This document shows positions 51,741-61,200 of a DNA stretch of 64,000 nucleotides, piece after piece. The notes under the pieces are model-generated. The model ran no database searches. It was given only the letters and a program-made list of their open reading frames with translations, and was not told the origin of the DNA. Origin of the DNA: Blastococcus xanthinilyticus (GTDB taxonomy: Bacteria > Actinomycetota > Actinomycetes > Mycobacteriales > Geodermatophilaceae). Position 1 is the stretch's first letter. Every line of letters begins with the position of its first letter. Location of the stretch: assembly GCF_008124835.1 (NCBI RefSeq), contig NZ_VNHW01000008.1:62001-126000 (forward strand), in the 5' to 3' direction. Position numbers and translations under genes: made by a program.

Positions 51741-52940
51741 TTGACCCGCTTGGCCCAGACCGCTGACCTGACCGACATCCAGCGCGAGATCCTCTCGACG
51801 GTCAGGAGCTTCGTCGACCGCGAGATCATCCCCCACGCCCAGGAGCTCGAGCACGGCGACGTCTACCCGCAGGAGATCGTCGACGGGCTCAAGGAGCTCG
51901 GCATCTTCGGCCTGATGATCCCGGAGGAGTACGGCGGTCTCGGCGAGTCGCTGCTCACCTACGCCCTGGTCGTGGAGGAGATCGCCCGCGGCTGGATGAG
52001 CGTGTCGGGTGTCATCAACACCCACTTCATCGTCGCGTACATGATCAAGCAGCACGGCACGCAGCAGCAGAAGGAGCACTACCTCCCGCGCATGGCCACC
52101 GGCGAGGTGCGCGGCGCCTTCTCGATGTCCGAGCCGGGGCTGGGCTCCGACGTCGCCGGTATCCGCACCAAGGCCGTGAAGCAGGCCGACGGCGGCTACG
52201 TCATCGACGGCCAGAAGATGTGGCTGACCAACGGCGGCAGCTCCACCCTGGTCGCGGCGCTGGTGCGCACCGACGAGGGCGCCGAGAAGGCCCACCAGAA
52301 CCTCACGACGTTCCTCGTCGAGAAGCCGGCCGGGTTCGGCGAGGTCAAGCCCGGGCTCACCATCCCCGGGAAGATCGACAAGATGGGCTACAAGGGCGTC
52401 GACACCACCGAGCTGGTGTTCGACGGCTACCGGGCCGAGGCCGCCGACATCCTGGGCGGCGACCCGGGCCGCGGCTTCAGCCAGATGATGGACGGCGTCG
52501 AGGTCGGCCGGGTGAACGTCGCCGCCCGCGCCTGCGGCATCTCCATCCGGGCCTTCGAGCTGGCCGTCGCCTACGCCCAGCAGCGGGAGACCTTCGGCAA
52601 GCCGATCGCCCAGCACCAGGCGATCGCCTTCCAGCTGGCCGAGATGGCGACCAAGGTCGAGGCCGCCCACCTGATGATGGTCAACGCCGCCCGCCTCAAG
52701 GACGCCGGCAAGCGCAACGACGTCGAGGCCGGCATGGCCAAGCTGATCGCCAGCGAGTACTGCGCCGAGGTGACCACCCAGTCCTTCCGCATCCACGGTG
52801 GCTACGGCTACTCCAAGGAGTACGAGATCGAGCGGCTGATGCGCGAGGCGCCGTTCCTGCTCATCGGCGAGGGCACCAGCGAGATCCAGAAGACGATCAT
52901 CAGTCGGGGTCTGCTCAAGACCTACCAGCTCAAGCGCTGA
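51741..52940 (+). CDS. Acyl-CoA dehydrogenase, TTG start
   Basis: 399 residues, FAD-dependent. FAD-binding GAFSMSEPGLGSDVAGIRTKAV and WLTNGG, the flavin/substrate segments RVNVAARACGI and YAQQRETFGKPIAQHQAIAFQLA, and the C-terminal IHGGYGYSKEYEIERLMREA with IGEGTSEIQKTIISR (catalytic Glu region). Chain length preference unknown. TTG 51741 has GAGGAG 9 bases upstream. A hairpin terminator follows. Confidence 0.94.
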   Translation: MTRLAQTADLTDIQREILSTVRSFVDREIIPHAQELEHGDVYPQEIVDGLKELGIFGLMIPEEYGGLGESLLTYALVVEEIARGWMSVSGVINTHFIVAYMIKQHGTQQQKEHYLPRMATGEVRGAFSMSEPGLGSDVAGIRTKAVKQADGGYVIDGQKMWLTNGGSSTLVAALVRTDEGAEKAHQNLTTFLVEKPAGFGEVKPGLTIPGKIDKMGYKGVDTTELVFDGYRAEAADILGGDPGRGFSQMMDGVEVGRVNVAARACGISIRAFELAVAYAQQRETFGKPIAQHQAIAFQLAEMATKVEAAHLMMVNAARLKDAGKRNDVEAGMAKLIASEYCAEVTTQSFRIHGGYGYSKEYEIERLMREAPFLLIGEGTSEIQKTIISRGLLKTYQLKR

Positions 52941-52954
52941 TCCTGCCCCGCGGA

Positions 52955-52997
52955 CGACTCGGCCCCCCGCTCCGCGAGCGGGAGGCCGGGTCGTTCC
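52955..52997 (+). terminator. Hairpin terminator after acyl-CoA dehydrogenase
   Basis: CCCGCTC (52966-52972) pairs with GAGCGGG (52976-52982), with GACTCGGCC and GGCCGGGTCGT extending the stem outside; GTTCC follows. Lies between convergent genes. Confidence 0.8.
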
Positions 52998-53019
52998 GGG
53001 TGCGGTCGCCGGCGGCGGT

Positions 53020-53742
53020 TCAGCTGCCGTCGGCCGGGGCCGGCTCGAACCGCACCTCGACCCGGTCGACGCCGAGGGACCGGGCGAGGACGGTGAGCAT
53101 GCTGCGGGTGTTCCGCTCCGCGCGGTCGGCGAGGTCGCTGTCGGCTGCCGCGGTGGCCAGCCGGCGCTCGGCCAGCGCGTAGAGCTCGCCGTCGTCGGAG
53201 GGGTTCTCCACGAACACCCCGCCGACCCGGTCGAGCGCGCCGCGGTCGCGGTCGAGCACCCGGCTGCTGTCGGCTTCGATCCGCGCCTCGCCGATGCTCG
53301 GCGCCGGCAGCACGATCTCCGCGGACGAGCCGTCGGGTGCCAGCGTGACGGCGTCGGCGGTCAGGCCCTCCAGGTCGACGTAGGCGTCGACCGTGCCGGT
53401 GGCCAGGAAGCTGACCCGCTCACCGCTGATCACCGACGGCACGAACGGGGTGTCCTTCTCCCGGTCGATGACGACCTGGAACCGGCCGGTCGCGGCGTGG
53501 TACTCGTGCAGGTCCTCCAGCGCCAGCAGGAGCGGCGGGGTGCTGCGGTCGACCACGCGCTGCTCCAGCGGGTTCTCCAGGCCGGTGATCCAGCCGGCCA
53601 GCCCACCGGCCACCGGGACGACCATCGCGACGCCGACGCCGGCGGCGATCAACTTCACCGGCACCCGCCGGCGGGGCCGGGCGGCGCGGACCGGCTCGTC
53701 GGTGCGGGGGGAGCGGGCGGGGTCCTGCAGCAGTCCGGGCAT
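53020..53742 (-). CDS. DUF4230 family membrane-anchored protein
   Basis: 240 residues. A basic N-terminus and one transmembrane helix (about 29-52, LIAAGVGVAMVVPVAGGLAGWITGL) precede the DUF4230 domain (LALEDLHEYHAATGRFQVVIDREKD, FLATGTVDAYVDLEGLTADAVTLAPDGSSAEIVLPAP). Extracytoplasmic; function unknown. ATG 53742. Preceded by a terminator-like hairpin, so it is likely its own transcript. Confidence 0.85.
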   Translation of the reverse strand: MPGLLQDPARSPRTDEPVRAARPRRRVPVKLIAAGVGVAMVVPVAGGLAGWITGLENPLEQRVVDRSTPPLLLALEDLHEYHAATGRFQVVIDREKDTPFVPSVISGERVSFLATGTVDAYVDLEGLTADAVTLAPDGSSAEIVLPAPSIGEARIEADSSRVLDRDRGALDRVGGVFVENPSDDGELYALAERRLATAAADSDLADRAERNTRSMLTVLARSLGVDRVEVRFEPAPADGS

Positions 53743-53831
53743 GCGCAGCCTCTCGGGGTCGTGCCGGGGGATGTGCGGTGCAGCGGCCCGGTCCGCCGGG
53801 CTATTCCGGCGACACGCGCGACACGCCGGAC

Positions 53832-53874
53832 GGCCCCCTGCCCGCTCCCGCGCGAGGCGGAAGGGGAGGGGGCC
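53832..53874 (-). terminator. Hairpin after the DrrB-like permease gene
   Basis: GGCCCCCT (53832-53839) pairs with AGGGGGCC (53867-53874), with further G-C pairs inside. It follows the permease stop on the minus strand by 12 bases. Confidence 0.7.
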
Positions 53875-53885
53875 GGTGCAGTGGA

Positions 53886-54677
53886 TCAGCGGGCGGGGCG
53901 CCGCTCGTAGTTCCGGCGCGCCCACAGGTAGCCGACCAGCGCGATCCCGGCGCACCACGCGGTCGCGACCAGGCCGCTGGAGCCGATCGCCGTCCCGGTG
54001 AGCAGGCCGCGCACCGTCTCGATGATCGGGGTGAACGGCTGGTGCTCGGCGAACCAGCGCAGCCCGGCCGGCATCGACTCCACCGGCACGAAACCGCTGC
54101 CGAAGAACGGCAGGAGCATCAGCGGCATCGGCACGTTGCTGGCCGCCTCGACGGTCCTGGTCCACAGCCCCATCGCCACCGACAGCCAGGACAGCGCGAA
54201 GCTGGTCATGCCCAGGACGCCGATCACCGCGAGCCACTCGACCGCGTTCGCCTCCGGCCGGAAGCCGATGAGCAGCGCCACGGCGACGACGAGCGCCAGC
54301 CCGACCATCGTCTGGATCACCGCGCCCACGACGTGCCCGGTGAGCACCGACGCACGGGCGATCGACATCGTGCGGAACCGCGCGATGATGCCCTCGGTCA
54401 TGTCCATGGCGATCCCGATCGCCGTCCCCTGCGCGCCTCCGGTGATGGCCAGGACCAGGATGCCGGGGACGACGTAGGCGAGGTACTCCGCCCGGCCACC
54501 GGCCGGGAGGCCCAGCCCGGCGCCGAGCGTCCCGCCGAAGACGAAGACGAACAGCAGCAGGAACACGATGGGCAGCGCGGCGACGATCACCGTCAGGCCC
54601 GGGTAGCGCACGGCGCGCTTCAGGTTGCGGCGCAGCATCGTCGCCGAGTCGTTCACGGTGAGTGCGAGCGCGGTCAT
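53886..54677 (-). CDS. ABC-2 type permease (DrrB-like)
   Basis: 263 residues with six transmembrane helices. Pattern ALPIVFLLLFVFVFGGTLGAGLG near the N-terminus, YLAYVVPGILVLAITGGAQGTAIGIAMDMTEGIIARFRTMSIAR and FFGSGFVPVESMPAGLRWFAEHQPFTPIIETVRGLL is typical of daunorubicin-resistance-type exporters. Pumps an unknown hydrophobic compound or lipid with the ATPase whose stop overlaps this start (ATGA). Confidence 0.92.
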   Translation of the reverse strand: MTALALTVNDSATMLRRNLKRAVRYPGLTVIVAALPIVFLLLFVFVFGGTLGAGLGLPAGGRAEYLAYVVPGILVLAITGGAQGTAIGIAMDMTEGIIARFRTMSIARASVLTGHVVGAVIQTMVGLALVVAVALLIGFRPEANAVEWLAVIGVLGMTSFALSWLSVAMGLWTRTVEAASNVPMPLMLLPFFGSGFVPVESMPAGLRWFAEHQPFTPIIETVRGLLTGTAIGSSGLVATAWCAGIALVGYLWARRNYERRPAR

Positions 54678-55615
54678 GCGGTCACCTCTGCGGGGGTCGG
54701 GCGGCCGGTGAGGGCCAGGAAGACGTCGTCCAGGTCGGGGGTGTGCACGGTGAGCCCGGCGACGTCGACGCCGGCGTCGTCCAACCGTGCGAGCAGGGAC
54801 TTCAGGGCGGCGACGCTGCCGTCCCCGGGCACCTCGAGGGCGAGGGAGCCCTCGTCGGCCGGGGCGATCCCGAGCGCGTGCGCCGCACGGCGCAGCGGCT
54901 CCGGCCCGGCGAACTCCAGCCGGACGTGGCTGCCCGGGACCATCCGCTTGAGCTCGTCGGCGGTGCCCTCGGCGACCAGCCGCCCGGCGTCCAGGACGCC
55001 GATCCGGTCGGCCAGCTGGTCGGCCTCCTCCAGGTACTGGGTGGTGAGCAGGATCGTTCCCCCGTCGGCCACGAGCCCGCGGACGATGTCCCACATGGCC
55101 CGGCGGCTGCGCGGGTCCAGGCCGGTGGTCGGCTCGTCGAGGAAGACCACGCGCGGATCGGCCATGAGGCCCATGGCCAGGTCGAGCCGGCGTCGCATGC
55201 CGCCGGAGTACATGGCCGGCACCTTGTCCGCTGCCTCCACGAGGTCGAACCGCTCGAGCAGGTCGTCGGCGCGGCGCTGGCCCTCCTTGCGGCCGAGGTG
55301 GTTCAGGTCGGACATGAGCCGCAGGTTCTCCCTGCCGGTGAGCAGGGTGTCGACGGCGGAGAACTGGCCGGTCAGGGCGATGGCGGAGCGCACGGCGGCG
55401 GGGTCGCGGTGCAGGTCGTGCCCGGCGATGCGGACCTCGCCGCCGTCGGCCGGGGTGAGGGTGGACAGGATGTCGACGGTGGTGGTCTTGCCGGCACCGT
55501 TCGGGCCCAGAAGGGCGAAGACGGTTCCTTCCGGCACGGTCAGGTCCAGGGCGTCGAGGACGACCTTCGGCCCGAAGGACTTGCGCAGGCCGGTGACGGC
55601 GATGGCGGGGTTCAC
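54674..55615 (-). CDS. ABC transporter ATP-binding protein (DrrA-like)
   Basis: 313 residues. Walker A LLGPNGAGKTTT, Q-loop LTGQFSAVD (the DrrA variant), signature YSGGMRRRLDLAMGL, Walker B VVFLDEPTTGLD, and a C-terminal DrrA-type domain with TPDLDDVFLALTGR. GTG 55615 lies 12 bases after the DUF4097 stop. Member of an RHH regulator-DUF4097-DrrAB operon. Confidence 0.94.
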   Translation of the reverse strand: MNPAIAVTGLRKSFGPKVVLDALDLTVPEGTVFALLGPNGAGKTTTVDILSTLTPADGGEVRIAGHDLHRDPAAVRSAIALTGQFSAVDTLLTGRENLRLMSDLNHLGRKEGQRRADDLLERFDLVEAADKVPAMYSGGMRRRLDLAMGLMADPRVVFLDEPTTGLDPRSRRAMWDIVRGLVADGGTILLTTQYLEEADQLADRIGVLDAGRLVAEGTADELKRMVPGSHVRLEFAGPEPLRRAAHALGIAPADEGSLALEVPGDGSVAALKSLLARLDDAGVDVAGLTVHTPDLDDVFLALTGRPTPAEVTA

Positions 55616-55627
55616 GGTCCGCTCCTC

Positions 55628-56419
55628 TCAGGCCCGGCGGATCAGGATGTCGCCGTAGGACGTGCGGGCGTGGATCTCGACGGTCTCGGTGGACCCCTCG
55701 GGGCCTTCGGTCTCGGTCAGCAGGTTGCGGACGCGGCCGGCACCGGCCGAGACGTCGAGCCAGGCCGCCGTCCCCTCGCGCACGCCCGCCTCGACCTCGC
55801 CGTACGCGGTCTCCAGGACCACCGTGCCGCGGACGGCCTGGCCCACGCGCAGCTGGCCGTACTTGGTGGTGCCGGTGAGCGACCCGAGCGCCCGGTCGAC
55901 GGTGACGTTGCCGTAGGCGGTCTCCAGCCGGGCCGGGCCGGCGGTCTCGCCCACCCGGACGTCGCCGTAGGCGGTGGTCGCGTCGGTCTCGCCGTCGACG
56001 GTGGCGGCGGAGATGTTGCCGCTGGCGCAGCGGGCGCGCAGGCTGCTCGCCTGGTCGATGCGGACCGCGCCGTACTTGCTCTCCAGCTCGGCGGCGCCGA
56101 GCCGCCCGGTGCAGGTGATGTCGCCGGCGGTCGTGCGGACGTCGAGCGAGGAGCCCGCGGGCAGGACGACGTCGACCTCGATCTCCGGGCTCGACCCGAA
56201 GAAGGGCAGCCGCGGCCGGGTGGTGGACCGGACGAGCAGCTCGCCGTCGCGGAAGGTCACCCGGGTCTGCTCGGCGGCGGCGACGTCGCCGGGCTTGGCG
56301 GCGTTGCGCGGGCGGACGGTGACGGTGGTGTCGTGCCGGTCCTCCGCGCGGACCTGCACGGCGCCGTGGACGACCTCGATGCGGGCCGCGATGGGCTCGG
56401 GGGTGTCGAACGTGGGCAT
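55628..56419 (-). CDS. DUF4097 beta-solenoid protein
   Basis: 263 residues of repeated short beta-strands (AELESKYGAVRID, TTAYGDVRVGETAGPARLETAYGNVTVDRALG, TTKYGQLRVGQ, LETAYGEVEAGVREG), the DUF4097 solenoid. No signal peptide or transmembrane helix here, so it is apparently cytoplasmic. Related domains occur in LiaF/envelope-stress proteins. Lies between the RHH regulator and the ABC exporter, so it probably modulates one of them; function unproven. ATG 56419 has GAGGAG nearby. Confidence 0.88.
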   Translation of the reverse strand: MPTFDTPEPIAARIEVVHGAVQVRAEDRHDTTVTVRPRNAAKPGDVAAAEQTRVTFRDGELLVRSTTRPRLPFFGSSPEIEVDVVLPAGSSLDVRTTAGDITCTGRLGAAELESKYGAVRIDQASSLRARCASGNISAATVDGETDATTAYGDVRVGETAGPARLETAYGNVTVDRALGSLTGTTKYGQLRVGQAVRGTVVLETAYGEVEAGVREGTAAWLDVSAGAGRVRNLLTETEGPEGSTETVEIHARTSYGDILIRRA

Positions 56420-56514
56420 GGCTGCGCCCTCCTCGGGGCAGGGGGGATCGCCCCCGGACCGGTCGGCCGGGGTCGGAGGTGCGAGGTGCGAGGTGCGCGG
56501 TGCGGGGCCGGGCG

Positions 56515-57033
56515 CTAGCGCGCCCAGCCGGTGTACTGGGAGCCGGAGGAGCGGCGACCGCGACGCGGCTCGGCCGAGGGACCCGGCCCGGGGACGACGG
56601 CGTCGGCGACGGCGCGGACCAACCAGGTGTTCACCGAGACGCCGAGGCGGGTGGCCGCCTCGTCGACCCGGGCCTTGAGCTGCTCGGGCAGCCGCAGCGT
56701 GATGCGCAGCGTGCCGCCCTCGTCGAGATCGACCGTCGGGGTCTCGGCCTTCGGGGCCGCCCCGGCGGCGGGGCCGGCGGACGATTCGGTCGGGGGTGTG
56801 GTGACGGCGAAGCCCAGGTCGCTGCCGCGGAGCCGGACGTCGACGGTTCCGGGGGCGAGCTGGGCGGTGATCTCCTCGGCCGCCTGGGACAGCGCGCTGA
56901 GCAGCGCCAGGCGGACCGAGGACTCCAGCGGGGCGGTGAGCCGCTCCGCCAGTGCGCGGGCCTCCTCTCCGCCGGCATCGGCCGCGGTCAGCAGGTCGCG
57001 GCGGAGCTGGTCGACGAAGGGTGTGAGGTCCAT
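56515..57033 (-). CDS. Ribbon-helix-helix regulator (HicB-antitoxin-like C-terminus)
   Basis: 172 residues. A helical N-terminal half (MDLTPFVDQLRRDLL ... SALSQAAEEITAQLA) and an Arc/HicB-like ribbon-helix-helix domain at about 105-150 (GTLRITLRLPEQLKARVDEAATRLGVSVNTWLVRAVADAV). It ends in a basic, Gly/Ser-rich tail. No HicA-type toxin gene is adjacent, so it is better read as a transcription factor. Its start codon lies within an 11-bp-phased array of TGRYGTCA sites that also covers the upstream region, implying autoregulation of the whole operon. Confidence 0.85.
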   Translation of the reverse strand: MDLTPFVDQLRRDLLTAADAGGEEARALAERLTAPLESSVRLALLSALSQAAEEITAQLAPGTVDVRLRGSDLGFAVTTPPTESSAGPAAGAAPKAETPTVDLDEGGTLRITLRLPEQLKARVDEAATRLGVSVNTWLVRAVADAVVPGPGPSAEPRRGRRSSGSQYTGWAR

Positions 57034-57095
57034 GGCGTCACTATGACACCACGATGGCGTCACGCGCAAGCAGCAGTGACGTCAGGGTGATGTCA
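57033..57095. promoter_or_regulatory. Phased TGRYGTCA operator array
   Basis: TGGCGTCA at 57033 and 57055, TGACGTCA at 57077 and TGATGTCA at 57088; a 6-of-8 match TGACACCA at 57044. Spacings are 11, 11, 22 and 11 bp, so all sites face one side of the helix. The core is palindromic, as ribbon-helix-helix dimers prefer. The array starts at the regulator's own ATG and extends toward the divergent oxidoreductase gene at 57136, so both could be controlled. Confidence 0.7.
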
Positions 57096-57135
57096 CGACC
57101 GTGCACGGCGTCCGTGGAGGTGTAGGCAGGGGGCC

Positions 57136-58071
57136 ATGCGTGCCGTGGGAGTGACCGAGTTCGGTGGGCCCGAGGCCCTGCACCTCGTCGACGTGGAGCC
57201 CGAGCCCCTCGGGCCGGGGCAGGTGCGGCTGCGGGTGCGGGCGGCCGCGGTCAGCCCGACCGACACGCACGCCCGCTCGGGCGCCTACGCCGACCGCGAC
57301 CCGGTGAAGACCCCGCCGTGGGTGCCCGGCATGGACGTCGCCGGCACCGTCGCAGAGGTCGGCGAGGGTGTGGACCACCTCGCCGTCGGGGACCTCGCCA
57401 TGGGGATCGTCGTGCCCTTCGGGCCCTACGGCGGCTACCGCGAGGACAAGGTGCTGCCGGGCGACTCGGTGGTGCGGGCGCCCGCGGGCGCGACCGCGGC
57501 CGAGGCGTCGACCCTGCCGATGAACGGGCTCACCGCGCGGCTCTCGCTGGACCTCATGGGCCTGCGGCCGGGGCAGGTGCTCGCGGTCACCGGCGCGGCC
57601 GGCGCCTACGGCGGCTACGTGGTGCAGCTGGCCAAGGCCGACGGGCTGACCGTCGTCGCGGACGCGTCGGAGGCGGACGAGGAGCTCGTCCGCGGCCTGG
57701 GCGCGGATCTCGTGGTCCGCCGGGGGGAGGACGTCGCGGCGCGGATCCGCGAGCACGTCCCCGAGGGCGTCGACGGGCTGGCCGACGGCTCGGTGCAGGA
57801 CGAGCAGGTGCTGCCCGCCGTCCGGGACGGGGGAGCGGTGGCCACGGTCCGTGGCTACCGCGGCAACGGCGAGCGCGGGCTGCGCTTCTTCCCGACCCTC
57901 GTGCGACGGGTGGCCACCGACCGGCCGGCGCTCGACCGGCTCCGCCAGCAGGTGGAGGACGGCGCGGTGACCCTCCGGGTGGCCCGGACGTTCCCGGCCG
58001 AGCAGGCCGCCGAGGCGCACCGGGTGCTGGCGGCCGGCGGGGTACGGGGGCGGCTGGTCCTCACCTTCTGA
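57136..58071 (+). CDS. Zinc-type alcohol dehydrogenase/quinone oxidoreductase family (MDR superfamily)
   Basis: 311 residues. GroES-like N-terminal domain ([68 protein letters not shown]) and a Rossmann domain with [22 protein letters not shown]. No structural or catalytic zinc cysteines, so it is of the NADPH:quinone oxidoreductase type. Substrate unknown. ATG 57136; GGAGG lies about 15 bases upstream. Divergent from the RHH operon, and its upstream region includes that operator array. Confidence 0.9.
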   Translation: MRAVGVTEFGGPEALHLVDVEPEPLGPGQVRLRVRAAAVSPTDTHARSGAYADRDPVKTPPWVPGMDVAGTVAEVGEGVDHLAVGDLAMGIVVPFGPYGGYREDKVLPGDSVVRAPAGATAAEASTLPMNGLTARLSLDLMGLRPGQVLAVTGAAGAYGGYVVQLAKADGLTVVADASEADEELVRGLGADLVVRRGEDVAARIREHVPEGVDGLADGSVQDEQVLPAVRDGGAVATVRGYRGNGERGLRFFPTLVRRVATDRPALDRLRQQVEDGAVTLRVARTFPAEQAAEAHRVLAAGGVRGRLVLTF

Positions 58072-58083
58072 CCGATGCCTCCC

Positions 58084-58107
58084 GCGCCGCGCGCGTGCGC
58101 GCGGCGC
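58084..58107 (+). terminator. CG-alternating hairpin after the oxidoreductase gene
   Basis: GCGCCGCGCGC (58084-58094) pairs perfectly with GCGCGCGGCGC (58097-58107) over a 2-base turn. It lies 13 bases after the stop. The core is a run of alternating purine and pyrimidine. TTTT follows at 58135. Confidence 0.65.
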
Positions 58108-58266
58108 CCGTGCGGGTGACCCGCGACCGGGGGTTTTCCACAGCCGCCGATGGCCCCGGTCCGAGCTGCCGGTCTACCGTCTCGGCGACATCGGCCGCGG
58201 CGGACCGGGCCGCCCGGGAGCGTCCGGCGGACGGGGACGGGGACGGGGGCGGTCGGGAGGAGTGCG

Positions 58267-61200
58267 GTGCGCGTCCAGCTCAGCGTCGGCCAGGCCGACG
58301 GCACGCTGCTCGACGTCGCCGTCGACGTGGACGAGGACCTGCCGGTCCGCCGGGTGGCCACCGAGCTGGGCCGGGTGGCGGGAGTGCCCGCCGAGGGGCT
58401 GTGGCTGTCCGGCGTCCGGCAGGACGACGACCAGCCGGTCGGGGAGAGCGCGCTGGTCGACGGCGCGGTCGTGCACCTGTCGGCGGCGCCCGCCGCGCCG
58501 GCCGGCCCGACGGCCCGCGGCTGGCAGCTGCGGGTGGGAAGCGGGCCCGGTAGCGGGCTGGTCGCCGACCTCCCCGTCGGCGAGCACGTGCTCGGCCGCA
58601 GCAGCGACCTCGGGTTCGCCGACCGGTCGATGTCCCGCCGGCACGCGCTGCTGCGCATGGGCCCCGACGGCGCGACCCTGCGCGACCTCGGCTCGGCCAA
58701 CGGCACCCTGCTCGACGGCGAGCCGGTGACCGGGGACGAGGACGGCGTCGAGGTGCGGCCGGGGCAGCTCGTGCGGCTCGGCGACACCCAGCTGGAGATC
58801 GGCCCGGCACGGACCTCCGACGCCGCGGTCGAGCCCGCCGGGCCCGGCGCCCGCGCCTTCGTGCGGGCGCCGCGCCTGCTGCCGGCGGAGCGCGAGGTGC
58901 GCATCGAGCTGCCGCAGGAGCCCAGGGCCCGGGAGCCCCGCCGCTTCCCGCTGGTGATGATCCTGGCGCCGGTGGTCGTCGGCGTCGTGCTGGCGGCCGT
59001 CATGCGCTCGCCGCTGTACCTGGTGTTCGCCGTCGCCGGGCCGCTGATGATGGTGGGCAACACCGTGGCCGACCGCCGGCAGGGTGCCCGCGAGGACCGC
59101 CGCGCGCGCGAGGAGCACCAGCGGGAGCTGGCCCGCGCGCTCGCGCGCATCGAGACGGCGCTGCGCGAGGAGACCGCCCGCCGCCGGGTCGCCCACCCCG
59201 ATCCGCCCGAGGCGCTGCTGACCGCCGTCCTGCCCGGTCGCCGGCTGTGGGAGCGGCGGCGGGACGATCCCGACGCCCTCGACCTGCGCCTGGGCGCCGC
59301 GGACCTGCCGGCCCGGGTCGTGGTCACCGAGCGCTCGGGCCGGGGCGAGCCGTCGGAGCAGCGCACGGTGCCGGCGGTTCCGGCCGTCGTCCCGCTGCGG
59401 GAGGCCGGCGTCCTCGGCCTCGCGGGGCCCGCCGGGCCGCTGGCCGGGCTGCTCCGCTGGGTGGTGCTGCAGCTCGCCGTCCACCACCCGCCGCGCGACC
59501 TCGCGCTGACCGTGCTCGCCCCGCGGGGGCGCGACGACTGGAACTGGGTGCGCTGGCTGCCGCACGCCCGCCCGGCCGGCGGCGAGGGCCCGGTGGCCCT
59601 CGTCGGCAACGACCCCGAGACGGTCTCCACGCGCGTCGCCGAGCTCGTCGCCCTGGTCAAGGCCCGCCGGGACGCCGCCGCCTCCGGCGGAGGGCGGGCG
59701 CAGCCGGAGTCGTTCCCCGCGCACGTGCTGGTCGTCCACGGCTACCGCCCGCTGCGGACGACGCCCGGGCTGGCCCAGGTGCTGCAGGACGGGCCGGCCG
59801 TCGGGGTCTACGCCGTCTGCGCGGACGAGGAGGAGCGCTTCCTGCCCGAGGCGGCGACCGCCACGGCGGTGTTCGACCCGGCGGAGGAGGCGCTGCTCTC
59901 GGTGCGGCGCAGCGGTTCCGACGCGGTCCACGGGGTGCTGGCCGAGCCGGTGGCGGCCGACCTGGCCGAGGCCGCGGCCCGCGCCCTCGCCCCGCTGCGC
60001 GACGTCAGCCTCGCCGACGACGACGAGGTGCTCCCCGACAGCGTGCGGCTGCTCGACGTCCTCGGCCTGGAGCCGCCCACGGTGGACGGGATCCGGGCGC
60101 GCTGGCAGCTGGAGGGGCGCACGACCCGGCTGGTCGCCGGCGCGGGCCTGCACGGGAGCTTCGCCCTCGACCTGCGCACCGACGGCCCGCACGCCCTGGT
60201 CGCCGGCACGACCGGTGCCGGCAAGTCCGAGCTGCTGCAGACGATGATCGCCTCGCTCGCGGTGGGCAACCGCCCGGACGCGCTGAACTTCGTGCTCGTC
60301 GACTACAAGGGCGGCAGCGCGTTCAAGGACTGCGTGCGCCTGCCGCACACCGTCGGCATGGTCACCGACCTCGACGCCCACCTCGTGGAGCGGGCGCTCA
60401 CCTCGCTCGCCGCCGAGCTGACCTACCGCGAGCACGTCCTGGCCGGCGCGGGGGTCAAGGACATCGACGACCACCTCGAGCTCCGGGCCCGGGAGCCCGG
60501 GCTCCCGCCGCTGCCCCGGCTGCTCATCGTGATCGACGAGTTCGCCTCCATGGCGCGCGAGCTGCCCGACTTCGTGAGCGGCCTGGTCGGCATCGCGCAG
60601 CGCGGCCGGTCGCTGGGCATCCACCTGGTCCTGGCCACCCAGCGGCCCAGCGGCGTGGTCTCGCCGGAGATCCGGGCCAACACCAACCTGCGCATCTCGC
60701 TGCGGGTCACCGACGCCGCCGACAGCACCGACGTGCTCGACGCCCCCGACGCCGTCCGCATCCCCAAGTCGGCGCCCGGCCGCGGGTTCGCCCGGCTCGG
60801 GCACGGCGCGCTCGTCCCCTTCCAGGCCGGCCGCATCGGCGGGCGCCGGCCGGGCCAGGGCGCGGTGGCGGCGGCGGTGCCGTTCGTCGTCCCGCTGGGC
60901 TGGCACCAGGTGGGCTACGCCCCGCCCGCGACGCCGCGGGCGGCGGACCGGCCCGCCGACGTCGAGCTCACCGACCTGTCGGTGCTCGTCGAGGCGGTGC
61001 GCGGCGCCGCCACCGCCGAGCAGGTGCCCGCGCAGCGCAGCCCCTGGCTGGACCCGCTGCCGGACCGGGTGCTCGCTGCCGACCTGGACGCCCCGCCCGC
61101 CCACGCCCCGCCCACCGACGCCCCGGCACCGGTGCGGCTGCCCTACGGCGTGCAGGACCTGCCCGCCCGGCAGGAGCGCCGGATCGCCGTCTTCGACCCC

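Noticed and set aside
56515-57033. HicAB toxin-antitoxin system
   Set aside because: The C-terminus is HicB/Arc-like, but no small HicA-type toxin frame is adjacent and the following genes are DUF4097 and an ABC exporter.
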